A stretch of 10,520 nucleotides of DNA from Euperipatoides rowelli (GCA_003024985.2 PXIH01S0036667.1); one strand, 5' to 3'. Positions 1 through 8,179 are shown, numbered from the stretch's first letter. Numbers and translations: made by a program. The notes: generated by a model not told the origin, from the sequence alone.

Positions 1-244
1 AAAGGATGACAGTAAATCTGATATCTAATCCACTACAATAAAAATTGTTAAAATTAAAATAATTATAAAATATTTACAAAAATGATTTTTATAAAAGGAG
101 TTTTAGGCTATATAAAATATTTTTTATAAAATTGGTTTATACAGTATTTTGAATTTTTTTTAATAAAAGGGCTTTATGTCCATATGAATATTAAAAAATA
201 CCCTCCTCATCATAAATATATTTTTGTCTCCTTATTTCTCCCTA
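1..244. other. AT-rich non-coding DNA, nothing recognised
   Basis: The stretch consists of A/T-rich low-complexity sequence with no open frame of useful length, no tRNA-like fold and no clear repeat. The repeat array begins just after it. Confidence 0.6.
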
Positions 245-640
245 AAATTTAAAATTAATTTTAGGGGCCCAACTTTATACTAGCACCCCACCACACACCT
301 TACTTTTGGTAAATTTTATTTTTTGGAGGTCATACCATGTTTTATCATTTGGTGTTCCGACTATTCTTCTATTCAATTCAAAATTAAGTTGGGAGAGAGG
401 GTGATCACTTCAAATTAATCCCCCCTTCTCAACACAAATTAAATATTGATAAATTTTATTTTTGTAGTTGATTGGAGGCCTCTTTACACCATGTTTCAAT
501 GTTTGGTGGTCCCCCTATTCACCTCAAAATTCAAAATTAATATTTGGTGTCTAACTTCACACTTAAATTTGGTAAATTTTATTTTTGTAATTGATTGATA
601 GCCCTATTCACCCCAAAATTCAAAATTAATATTGAGGAGG
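245..640 (-). repeat. Satellite-like degenerate array, minus-oriented part
   Basis: Three diverged units are recognisable by the recurring string TAAATTTTATTTTTG (starts near 310, 450 and 573). In the first two units it is followed by CACCATGTTT- or TACCATGTTT-like and TTTGGTGG-like words, then CCTATTCACC and CAAAATTCAAAATTAA. Read as the reverse complement, these are the same words that occur in the opposite order and strand at 645-1490. Unit spacing is about 140 and 123 bp. The third unit has lost its middle, so its CCCTATTCACC follows directly after the T-rich word. The array carries no credible coding potential. Confidence 0.7.
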
Positions 641-644
641 GACT

Positions 645-1490
645 GGGGGAGTAAAGTAATGTGAAGATTGCACCCAAAAAAAAAAGTTTTGTGAATATGG
701 GATCACCAATGATGAAACATTGTGTAAGTTACCTACAAACAACTCAAAAAAATAAAATATACCAAATTAAATGTGTGTGTGGGAGGGGGAGGGGGTAAGA
801 GCTACTGAAAATTCCCCACCCCCAAATTTAATTTTGAATTTAAGGGTGAATAGGGAACTACCAAACAATGAAACATGGTTTAATGTGATTTCCAAACAAC
901 TTCCAAACATTTCCAAAATTAAAATTTACAAAAATGAAATTTTAAGGGGAGGAAAGGAATGTAAAGATTGCTCCAAAGAAATAAATTTTGAATTTTGGGA
1001 TGAATAGGGGACTACCAATTGAAGAAATATGGTTAAAGTGTGGTAGGCTATTGTAAAGTTGCCCCTCTCCACACCAAATAATAATTTTGAATTTTGGGGT
1101 TAATAGGTGACTACCAGATACTGAAACATGGTGTAAAGTGACCTCCAAACAACCTCAAAATAAATTTTAACAAATTTTAATGTGGGGGAACTAGGTGTAA
1201 TGTATTCCCCCCCCCCCCNCCCCAATATTAATTTTGGATTGGAACATAGTGTAAAGTGACCTCCAAAACACTCCAAAATTAAAATCTACCAAAATTAATG
1301 TAGAAAGTAGGGAGGGCTAGTGTGAAATTGACCCCCCCCCCTCCTCATTTAATTTTGAATTTAGGGGTAAATAAGGTACTACAAAACCATGAAGCATGGT
1401 ATATAGTGACATACAAACGACTAAAAAAAATAACTTAGTAAAAAAAATTCACAGTGTGTGGGAGGGGGGGGGGCGGAGGGGGCTAATTCA
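645..1490 (+). repeat. Satellite-like degenerate array, plus-oriented part
   Basis: About six diverged units share the order AATTTTGAATTT, GGGTGAATAGG, ACTACCAAA, GAAACATGGTG, AAAGTGACCTCCAAACAACTCC, AAATTTACCAAAATTAA, then a purine-rich G tract or a C tract. The GAAACATGGTG-like word begins near 714, 870, 1024, 1123, 1242 and 1391, giving irregular spacings of about 156, 154, 99, 119 and 149 bp. The irregular spacing shows an old array with many small indels and not a homogenised satellite. Short open frames here (for example 771-1007) are by-products of the repeat. Base 1219 is N inside a C run. Confidence 0.75.
1460..1482 (+). other. G-rich tract, possible G-quadruplex
   Basis: The tract has a GGG run, a run of ten G, GG and a run of five G, separated by single A or CGGA. 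The ten-G run can supply two G tracts, so four tracts with short loops are possible. A similar but weaker G tract lies at about 780-796. Each sits at the end of an array unit. Confidence 0.4.
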
Positions 1491-1539
1491 CACACGTCAA
1501 TTTTTTAATCATCATTTCAAGAATCAATTACAGAAATCA

Positions 1540-1677
1540 TGATTTTTCATTTTCATTATATTAAAAAAAAAATCAGCTCGATTAAGAAAAAAAAAACAAT
1601 TCTACCTAGAAACATAAATCTCTGGAATAGAAAGACTCACAGCGGATGTTTTTACTACACTTAGGTTTAGGATAGGA
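1540..1677 (-). other. Putative LINE 3' UTR, end uncertain
   Basis: About 140 bp separate the ORF2 stop from the repeat array. On the minus strand it contains two long T runs and then an ATGAAAATGAAAAATC-like stretch, perhaps a worn simple-repeat tail. No poly(A) tail and no target-site duplication could be recognised. Confidence 0.4.
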
Positions 1678-2330
1678 TCACACTAGTATGACTATGTCTA
1701 GGTAGGGATCAAGTGATTTTTTTAAAAGGTGGATAGTTGAAGATGGGACTATATGGGTTGGTAGGCTATTACATATATTGACTTCTGAAAGTGATGAAAT
1801 TGGATCGGAGAAGCGATCTGCAGCTAAATTTATATACTTTGTATGGGTGACCTCTTCTGATTGAGTTTACTCCCATTAAAGAGAAGTGATTATCACTATT
1901 ATATTTTGTGACTATTTGTTTATAAAATAATATTAAGTGCCTCTTATTCTGCATTGCATAGGTGCTAACATTTTTAGTTTTTCTAGTCTTTTTGTAGTCA
2001 TAAGTATGGAGGTCGTATAGTGATTTGGTAAATCTTCTGAACATCTATTCAATTTTGTCTTTATCTTTTTTGAAGATGGGTCAATAAATGTTGGCATCAT
2101 AGTCCAGAATAGGTTGAATGTATAGGTTGTATATTGTTGGAAATGTTTTGGAGGATAAGAATTTAAATTTGTATTTAACATTATGTGAAACATTGATTGA
2201 CTTTTTAAATGATAAAGTTGGAATGAAAATTAAATGAAAGTTTATGGTCAATCCTTATAATTAGGTCGGTGTTCTGTGACCAGTTTAAGCCTATAAGACC
2301 CTAGTTTAATATTAGAGATGTCTATTTGTT
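1678..2330 (-). other. ORF2 C-terminal region
   Basis: Pieces in three frames give RIDHKLSFNFH, YIQPILDYD, MFRRFTKSL, KRLEKLKML, HLILFYKQIVTKYN and finally NSLPTHIVPSSTIHLLKKS. These match the usual tail of Jockey/CR1/L2-type ORF2, where RPILEY, RLxxL, a basic QRRFT stretch and WNSLP occur in this order. The trace ends at TGA 1678-1680. Confidence 0.8.
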
Positions 2331-3160
2331 TTCCACTTTTAGTTGCATTAAAGGATAGTTTATTGATGATAGACCATTCATATATAATTTCTAAGTCATT
2401 TTGGAAGGTAGATGTCTTATTGTGATGTAATTGGTCTGTATAATTTTATGTCATCGGCATTTAGCATTATCTTTGAATTGATGTTTTTATCTAGGAAATG
2501 AGTCATTATATTGAAGAGAGGGGCAGCGGTGACCGTTCCTTGTGGTAAGCCTCTTGTTTGTTTAAATATCTCAGATCTGGTTCCATTTATATCTGTTTGG
2601 AATGTTCTGTTTGATAGAAATTTAGTAATCCATTTAGTAATTGGTTTTGGAGTGTTGATATTTATCAATTTATTTATAAGTATGTTACATTCTACCTTAT
2701 CAAAAGCGCTTTCTATGTCCAGGAAGACTAATTTTTGTGAAGTCATTTATTAAGTTAAAAAGGCTCTTTTCACATGAATAACCAAAACGAAAGCCATATT
2801 GATTTTTCGATAATAGGTTGTTAGATTCAAGGAAGTGATTGATTATGTTCAAGATGACATGTTCTGCAATTTTCCGATGCATGAGGTGAGGCTTATTGGT
2901 CTTTAGCTTTTGATTGAGTTTTTATTTCCTTTTTTTAACTTTGACGTTATTATTGAGTGAGACCAATCTGATGGGATGTATGAATTTTTTATGGAATGGT
3001 TGATATTATTGTAAGATATTCACTGTAGAAATTTGTGCATTTTTTTTAAGAAGTAATTGGAGATGTTATCTATTCTTGCAGAGTATGATGCCTTAAAGTT
3101 TTTTATTACATCACTTATTTCCTCTGGATTTGTGTAGAGGGAGACTATGTCTTCAGGTGA
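2330..3160 (-). other. Reverse transcriptase domain of ORF2
   Basis: Visible blocks are EEISDVIKNFKASYSARIDNIS (the lead-in to motif 1), IPSDWSHSIIT, RPISLT (2885-2902), QYGFR (2787-2801), FLDIESAFDKV (motif A, catalytic Asp codon at 2717-2719), GLPQGTVTAAPLF (motif B, 2513-2551) and NADD (motif C, 2450-2461). FQNDLEIIYEWSIINKLSFN follows (the thumb lead-in). The order and spacing are those of non-LTR reverse transcriptases. The Tyr of YADD has become Asn through one base change, and at least two frameshifts separate the blocks. Confidence 0.92.
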
Positions 3161-3779
3161 GTTTGTTGTTGTAGAAGGGTTAAAATTTGTTGATGGATTA
3201 TTATTTATTTGTTTTTGCGTAGAGGATTTCAAAATGTTTGGAAAAGATATTAGCAATGATTTGTTGTTCTGTCAAAATTTGTTTGTCTTCTGTGATGATT
3301 TTAGTGATTTGAGTGGAGAGTGAATTGTTATGCAGATTTGTGTAAAGTATGTTGATGTTTTTAGTGATTTGTTTATAATTTGTAGTTCATATTCCTCTCT
3401 TTTAGATTTGATTAGAGATTTGACTATGTTTCTCTGTGCTTTGTATCTGGAATAAATTTGGTCATCTTTTGTCTTTGTGTATCGAGTGAAGTATAGTTTT
3501 TTATTATGTCTGGTTTAATCAAGTTGCTTGTCCATCCAAGGGGGTTTGAATCTTCTGTTTGGATTATAATTGGTGACTTGTATAAAATTTTGTTTGATTA
3601 CGTCTATGATATTATTATAGGTAATTATAAGGTTGTCTATGTCTTCTGAGAGATTGATATTGGAGTTTAGTATTACATTGATTGTTTGATAGTGGGATTT
3701 TTCATAGTTGATTTTATATCTTATTGCTCAGTGATTGATTTTTTTTTTTTTGCAAAATTAGTGAATATGATATAAGTGA

Positions 3780-4400
3780 ATGATTACTGCTTCCTATGGG
3801 TGATGATGATGGATTTTTATTTATAACCAAGTCGAGAATGGTTGAGCTTGAAGTCTGATATCAGTTGTGAAATTTTATATATTGTTCGAGTTGGAATTTG
3901 TCAATAAGATCTAGTAGTTTGAGTTGAAAATGTCTGTATTTATAGTAGTGGAGTTATTGGTCCAGTTAATTCCTGGTGCATTGAAATCACCATACTATGC
4001 ATCAAGATTATTATTATTTGAGTATTCTATTGCATTTTGAAGGGATTGTATAATTGTTTGGTCTTGGAGGGGTGTAGAGTTAGGAGGTCTGTAGGTGCAT
4101 CCAAAGAGGATTTTGTTTTTTCCTGAGGATAAGGTAAACCAAATTGATTCTTCTTCACTATTGAGATGGGGTAGGTTAGTTATGTCTAGATGCTCTTTAT
4201 AGTAATCGATAATCCCTCTTCTATTGTTACGATCCCGATCCCTTACTGAATTAAAGCCTGTTATTTTAATTAGTTCATCTGGAATGTTTGGGGAAAGCCA
4301 GGTTTCTGTAATCAGGATTATGTCTGGTTTTTGTGTTTATTATAATTTCAAGTTCATCAGTTTTATTTATAATTATCTTATATTGGTGTACCAGATCAAT
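3780..4400 (-). other. AP-like endonuclease domain of ORF2
   Basis: Motifs in order on the minus strand are WYTNIR near the N-terminus, PDIILITETWL (TETWL at 4295-4309, with the metal-binding Glu), GFNSVRDRDRNNRRG, GCTYRPP (YRPP at 4082-4093), YGDFNAPGINW (3962-3994), STILDLVI and SNH (3780-3788). About 108 codons from 4327 to 3998 are uninterrupted. A TAG at 3995-3997 and a one-base frame change near 3914-3926 interrupt the rest. In the last motif the usual Ser-Asp-His is Ser-Asn-His, which removes the catalytic Asp. Confidence 0.9.
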
Positions 4401-4737
4401 AATTCTTCTGTGTTGTTTTTAGGTGATTTCTATTTATTTATATCTAGAGCTTTTTGTGTTTCGGTTGTTGTGATAAGTTTTTTTTTTGTTGAACTTGGCA
4501 GTGTGGTATGTGTTTCTGCTATATGGCTTTCTATGTTAAGTTGGTAGCCTGTTTCCAAAAGTTTTTTGGGTAGTGTATTTCTATCTATTATTTTGTCTTT
4601 GTAGATGACTACTTGATCTCCATTTTTTCATCTCTCTGTCAGTTCAGATTTGAGTAGTTTGTAAGTGGCTCGTTCTTCTACTACAGTTTTGTCTGGCATA
4701 AAATATATGGGTTTTTCTTATTTAATAAAACTCTGTC

Positions 4738-4932
4738 TTAGAGAATGTCTCCTAGCATAGATTGCCACTTTTGATTTGCAGATTCAAAGGTCATTATTAT
4801 TGGTCTGTTGTTTCCTTTATCTATCTTACCCAGTCTTCTATGAGTCATATTTACACTAATTCCTTCTTTTCGGGAAGACCCAAAAAGCCTATCAATTAGT
4901 TGATTATTCTCTCTATAATTATTTAGTTTCAT
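4738..4932 (-). other. ORF1 RNA-binding-like segment
   Basis: The open block holds a LIDRLFGSS segment, then ISVNMTHRRLGK and RPIIMTFES. This is the pattern of the nucleic-acid-binding core that follows the coiled coil in many LINE ORF1 proteins. A Met opens the block, but only because a frameshift upstream removed the true reading frame. An (AT)n run at 4955-4972 lies just upstream and probably contributed to the break. Confidence 0.65.
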
Positions 4933-4954
4933 AAAAGATTCATCTGCACCAAAA

Positions 4955-4972
4955 ATATATATATATATATAT
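4955..4972. repeat. (AT)n microsatellite inside ORF1
   Basis: About nine AT dinucleotides lie between the coiled-coil block and the RNA-binding block of ORF1. It may be a post-insertion expansion. Confidence 0.8.
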
Positions 4973-5415
4973 TTTTCTCTCTCCCCTGCTGCCTGAGTTG
5001 TGGCGAGTACCTTAGATAGTTGTTAATCAATAGTTATTTTAATGCTTTCATTTAGATGGGAGTTAGTTGGTAAGGTATTAGGAATCAAGGCAAGGCTTTC
5101 TCTTTTTTTTATCTTCTTGAAGTATTGAGAGTTTTTCATTTACAGCTTCTAAGTTAGATTCAAGTGTTTTAATATTTTTACTTAGTTTTATTTTTTTCAT
5201 TTTTAAGAATTTGTATTTCACAGTTAGTGGTTTTTGTGAGAGTAGTGAGCGATGGAGTTTCATTCCTCTCTGGCCAGCCCAAAATTTGTATCCATTTGTG
5301 TTAGAATTATTTCATGGTAAACAATACAGGTTCTAACTTCGGATATGTCATTGTAGAAGGAGTCAATCTTATTTTCAATGTTTCCTAGGTGATTTTTTTC
5401 CGATAGTCTCGGTAT

Positions 5416-5565
5416 GCAGAATTTGCAAATCCATGTAAGGCTGTTCTGTATAATGTATTCAAAGTTCTCAGAGGAAATGGTGGTACATTTGCCATGAAAA
5501 TTTTTATTGCACATATTATTGCATTCTATTTTTTCAGTATTTGAAGAGACAATCGGAAAAGAGCA
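5416..5565 (-). other. PHD-type zinc finger in ORF1, degraded
   Basis: The Cys/His pattern is C35, then C49-x3-C53-x4-H58-x2-C61, then W79-x-C81-x2-C84, with the typical aromatic residue before the His and Trp before the last Cys pair. The residue where the second Cys of the first pair is expected is Pro38, and the C49-x3-C53 spacing is one longer than usual. One zinc site is therefore probably lost. PHD fingers follow the N-terminus of ORF1 in several CR1/L2-type LINEs. Confidence 0.7.
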
Positions 5566-5586
5566 GATAAAACTTTGGTCAGTTTC

Positions 5587-5610
5587 TGGGCCAGGGTTGG
5601 ATTCAATGTC
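5587..5610 (-). other. 2A-like ribosome-skipping motif (DIESNPGP)
   Basis: Residues 20-27 of ORF1 read DIESNPGP, which fits the 2A consensus D(V/I)ExNPGP exactly. The preceding residues ILLLILPG give the hydrophobic, Leu-rich run ending in Gly that 2A motifs usually have. In known 2A sequences the peptide bond between the last Gly and Pro is not formed, so translation would release a 26-residue leader and restart at Pro27. The motif is intact here although the rest of the ORF is broken. Function is inferred from the motif and has not been shown for this element. Confidence 0.88.
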
Positions 5611-5667
5611 TCCTGGTAGAATTAGTAGGAGGATCCCACCAAAATATTTTCCTGGTCTAAAATTCAT

Positions 5668-6220
5668 AACTATGAAAGTTTTCCTTCAAATTATTCTGCC
5701 GTAGCGACTGATAATAATAGTATTGTAAACTGTCTTAAATAGTTGCTTAATGTAGTAAGTGGATAGACGAATATATGTTAGCTTCCTCAGTGTTTGAGCT
5801 TTGATTGAAGAAAATAAATTACTCGATTGATCAAAGATGTCGGAACTTTGTTTAAATTCTATAACCATAAACAATGTTAGGGGAGGTGTTAGCAAAATTT
5901 TCTTAAGTGAGTAAGACATTATAGCTGCCTTTTTTCCTCTTCCAATATTATGTTGACCAACGATAGGTAATTAGCTCTTTTTTTTAATTTAAGAGTGGAA
6001 AATTTACAGTTTTGGCTTACCTGTGATTGTAGAAACAGGCGTAATACAAAGGGTTGTAGATCTGGCTGTTATAATCCAATTCAATCTTATTGTATTTGTA
6101 GATCAGATTTACCTAATATTGTATATCACTATGGTTTTATCCAAAATAATTGCGGTTAGTATTCAAAAACTTAGAGATAATATAACAGGAGAGCCATCTT
6201 GGTTGGCACACACACTGTTG
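5668..6220 (-). promoter_or_regulatory. Putative LINE 5' UTR / internal promoter region
   Basis: There is no conserved coding sequence between the ORF1 start and about 6220. On the minus strand the word CCAAGATGGC lies at 6193-6202, close to the inferred 5' end. The same word is the YY1 site near the 5' end of mammalian L1. Finding it at this place is suggestive, but a 10-bp word can occur by chance. A CAGGTAAG-like word, which resembles a splice donor, also lies in the region near 6014-6021. The 5' boundary is inferred from these signs and from a small palindrome at 6214-6235, not from a target-site duplication. Confidence 0.35.
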
Positions 6221-6235
6221 TTTTAATACAACAGT
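6214..6235. other. 8-bp inverted repeat at inferred LINE 5' end
   Basis: ACTGTTGT (6214-6221) and ACAACAGT (6228-6235) are perfect inverted copies around TTTAAT. The palindrome lies at the place where the LINE 5' end is inferred, but may be host sequence. Confidence 0.5.
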
Positions 6236-6420
6236 TCATATGAGAGAGACCAAACTAGATGCTTGAGATGCCTCAAACACCTCCAAACGTCCGCGTTTCG
6301 ATTACGAGTTTAAACATGAGGCTTTTATACCTTGATCGAAATAAGCTGCAATCAAATGAGTGAGACCGCACGAGGCACCTAATCATCGCACTTATCATAA
6401 AGAAATGTATAAAGTACAAT
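6236..6420. other. Unidentified CpG-containing segment
   Basis: The base composition here is richer in GC and CpG than in its surroundings (CGTCCGCGTTTCGATTACG, GACCGCACGAGG). No long open frame exists on either strand. GAGACCAAACTAGATG (6246-6261) and GAGACCGCACGAGG (6362-6375) are loosely similar to each other and to the reverse complements of the duplicated words at 7387-7472. It may be a fragment of an unknown repeat. Confidence 0.35.
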
Positions 6421-7386
6421 TATTGATTCTCTTTTTTTATTTATATTAATCCAGTTATACAGTGTATATAATTTTTACAATATAGATATATTTCATATTT
6501 AATTTTTAGCAAATAAATATGAATTTATAATAAATCACAAGATATTACAAGAAGGCTATTTATATAGAACAATAGACGATTTTTTTTACAAAGAGAGAGA
6601 GAGATTTAGTAAAAAAAGGTTTTTTTGTTTTTTTAAATATAGAATTAAAGAAAGTGTTAGTAAAGTTTTGAGGAGATGATGTCTCCTCACAAAGAGAGAG
6701 AGAGATAGATAGTTCTCCTTTATTGATAGATGGTTGAAGATGAGGTATTTATTGTGTGTGTTTTAACTTTTTCTTAGCGATGATTTGACATACTAATTTT
6801 TCAAGTATATATATACTAGGATGTCTGGGTCAATCTTTAGATTAGTTCAGATATTCAATAAATCTATGGGTGGAGAAGGCGGATATAATTAAATCCTGCT
6901 ACGAACATAGATATTGTATTTCTTCTTTCTGACAAAAGACCTGGAAGAACATGAACGTGAATGTCTGGCTTTTTTTTTTTCAAAAATAAAACAACAGACG
7001 GTTGATTTCTTGTTTCAGAAATCAAGTTTCTAATTTCATTCTTTAAATTCACTTAAGGTTTATGGCTAATATGTAAATTTATTATGCAATCTAGAAAGAA
7101 TATGCGCTGTTTTCATTTTCATTCAGCATGGAAATAAATGTCTTTTGGGATATTTGAATAATTATTTAGGCAGTAGTTTTTTTTTATTAAATTTGTACTT
7201 TTGTAGAAGACTTAATAAGGCTATGCTTATCAATAAAATGAAATTGCATTCANCTTACAAGATAATTCTTACATCTTGGAATATTGTGTACCGTATATAA
7301 TAAATTGCTGTACGTTGTGTATATCAGGTAGCTTATATGATTTGTGTCGGAGTAGCCAGTATCTAATCCTGAAAACGTTCCGTTTC
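6421..7386. other. AT-rich non-coding DNA with GA microsatellites
   Basis: The same 18-nt word, ACAAAG followed by a GA run and ending GAT, occurs at 6588-6605 and 6689-6706. A small hairpin (6669-6689) lies directly before the second copy. Nothing else in the stretch is recognisable. Base 7253 is N. The open frame 6864-7052 on the minus strand has no family resemblance. Confidence 0.6.
6669..6689. other. 8-bp perfect hairpin
   Basis: TGAGGAGA (6669-6676) and TCTCCTCA (6682-6689) pair around TGATG. No T run follows. The right arm runs into the GA microsatellite. Confidence 0.6.
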
Positions 7387-7472
7387 AAACGCTAGTGTGG
7401 TCCTAAGTTTTTAACACATTTGAAGTGCCCCAATTATTAGACATGACATTTAAACTCTAGTGCGGTCCTAGC
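7387..7472. repeat. Diverged 21-bp direct duplication, 65 bp apart
   Basis: AAACGCTAGTGTGGTCCTAAG (7387-7407) recurs as a copy with a few changes, beginning AAACTCTAGTGCGGTCCTAG, at 7452-7472. On the minus strand the shared core reads TAGGACCRCACTAG. It could be part of a repeat end or a short tandem duplication. Confidence 0.55.
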
Positions 7473-7996
7473 CTAAGGGGATTGATTGTCTGGTGTGACA
7501 AAAGCTGTTTCTGTAGAAGAAAATCCTATATTCGGCAAATAGTTATTTTTAAGAGCATTCTTTTTGCAGCATAGTTTAAATCAAATATTTCAACATTTAC
7601 TAAATATACTAGTTGTCTCATTTAAAAGATAAAAATCATCACGATTATGTATTTTTTAATTTAAAAACTGTTTATAGTACTTTTAATAATACAATGCTAT
7701 GTTTTATTTGGTGACTATATAGCCCAGGCAAATTAAACAAAAAATAAAGCCAACTTCGGAAAAATTCCCACCAAGCTGATTTTTTCTAGTGACCTTCCTC
7801 TCACCATTTTATAAAACATACGAAAACTCCCCAATGATCGGATGTGTGCTTTGGCCTCCGTATTGGAAAATGGTGACCAGAAATTTGTTTTTTGAATTTT
7901 TAGAGAAAATGGTAGCCTGTACGACAAAAACACTCTATATAAAAATTGTAGAGAACAAAATTATCTATAAAAAAGATTAATATGATTAATATCACT
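7473..7996. other. Non-coding DNA, nothing assignable
   Basis: Open frames on both strands overlap at 7733-7980 and neither resembles a known family. GAAAATGGTGACC (7866-7878) and GAAAATGGTAGCC (7905-7917) are near-copies, and TCACCATTTT at 7801-7810 is the inverted form, so the patch looks like repeat DNA and not a gene. Confidence 0.5.
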
Positions 7997-8062
7997 TTAT
8001 GGCTAGGACTAAGTGTTTAGTCATATTAAACCATATGACTAAATGCTTAGTCCTAGCCATAA
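7997..8062. other. 30-bp near-perfect hairpin with 6-nt loop
   Basis: The left arm 7997-8026 pairs with the right arm 8033-8062 around TAAACC (8027-8032). Twenty-eight pairs are Watson-Crick. The other two (T8014 with G8045, G8015 with T8044) are G.U wobbles when read as RNA from the plus strand, and A.C mismatches when read from the minus strand. The pairing stops outside these bounds. It may be a microRNA-precursor-like hairpin, a small foldback element or a recent palindromic duplication. No matching direct repeat was found on its flanks. Confidence 0.75.
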
Positions 8063-8148
8063 TTTGTTAAACAAGAGTGTATTTAGAATGTACATAGTTT
8101 GGTTACATGTACTCATAATTGTTTTTACAAGTAGGTCTATATCAAAGA

Positions 8149-8179
<31 letters not shown>

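Larger units (their letters stand above)
1678..4425 (-). pseudogene. LINE ORF2 (AP endonuclease plus reverse transcriptase), broken
   Basis: The region encodes the endonuclease that nicks target DNA and the reverse transcriptase that copies the element RNA by target-primed reverse transcription. Reading from the 5' end, the endonuclease occupies about 4400-3780, a linker about 3740-3260, the reverse transcriptase about 3160-2330 and a C-terminal tail about 2330-1678 that ends at TGA 1678-1680. The total of about 915 codons is normal for APE-type LINE ORF2. Damage is heavy. Frames shift near 4330, 3920, 3360, 3040, 2895, 2740, 2410 and several times after that. Stops lie at 3995-3997 (just before GDFN) and 2903-2905 (just before RPISL, where Tyr is usual). 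The active-site Tyr of YADD is Asn and the SDH Asp of the endonuclease is Asn. No true start codon can be fixed. Confidence 0.9.
4430..5667 (-). pseudogene. LINE ORF1 (2A, PHD finger, coiled coil, RNA-binding), broken
   Basis: The start is well placed: an in-frame TGA lies six codons upstream of the Met at 5667. The first reading block (5667-5260) holds a short hydrophobic N-terminus, the 2A-like motif at residues 20-27 and a PHD-type finger at residues 35-84. It ends in a stop that overlaps the start of the next block in another frame (5263-5078), which is Lys/Glu/Leu-rich and coiled-coil-like. A third block (4932-4738) resembles the RNA-binding core of LINE ORF1 proteins (RLGK then RPIIMTF). 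A fourth (about 4700-4430) resembles the ORF1 C-terminal domain (PDKTVVEERATYKLLKSEL then a basic segment). It contains one TGA at 4628-4630 where an Arg is usual, consistent with CGA to TGA decay, and ends at TAG 4430-4432. The total is about 412 codons. The protein would bind element RNA. This copy cannot express it whole. Confidence 0.85.
1540..6220 (-). mobile_element. Decayed non-LTR (LINE) retrotransposon, APE-type, CR1/L2-like
   Basis: On the minus strand the order is 5' UTR (about 6220-5668), ORF1 (5667-4430), ORF2 (about 4425-1678) and 3' UTR (about 1677-1540). This is the two-ORF plan of APE-type LINEs. Recognisable parts are a 2A-like motif, a PHD-type finger, an apurinic endonuclease domain and a reverse transcriptase. 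No LTR, integrase, protease or RNase H was seen. 2A motifs and PHD fingers in ORF1 are known from CR1/L2-side families, so that clade is favoured, but no tree could be made. The outer ends are estimates. No target-site duplication was found and no clean 3' tail is visible, apart from a weak ATGAAA-like repetition near 1540-1560 on the minus strand. Both ORFs are interrupted many times, so the copy is dead, yet nearly full length. Confidence 0.9.

Noticed and set aside
771-1007. Open frame of 78 codons on the plus strand, and the overlapping minus-strand frame 942-1148
   Set aside because: Both lie inside the degenerate array. Their composition follows the repeat words and they match no family.
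2511-2753. Plus-strand frame opposite the reverse transcriptase
   Set aside because: It is the antisense shadow of motifs A and B of ORF2.
4224-4547. Plus-strand frame of 107 codons with hydrophobic stretches that look like membrane segments
   Set aside because: It is antisense to the ORF1 end and the endonuclease start, whose minus-strand motifs are unmistakable. The hydrophobicity is a by-product of A-rich minus-strand codons.
5507-5704. Plus-strand frame over the 2A region
   Set aside because: It is the antisense shadow of the ORF1 N-terminus.
5686-5919. Minus-strand 77-codon frame upstream of ORF1
   Set aside because: It matches no known LINE domain, lies in the expected 5' UTR and has no support beyond being open.
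1540-6220. LTR retrotransposon or endogenous virus
   Set aside because: The reverse transcriptase has non-LTR order, an AP endonuclease precedes it, and there are no LTRs, protease, integrase or envelope-like sequence.
6023-6226. Plus-strand 67-codon frame with hydrophobic residues
   Set aside because: It lies opposite the LINE 5' UTR and resembles no family.
7733-7980. Overlapping frames on both strands
   Set aside because: Neither has a recognisable motif, and the DNA shows near-copies of GAAAATGGTGACC that suggest repeat sequence.
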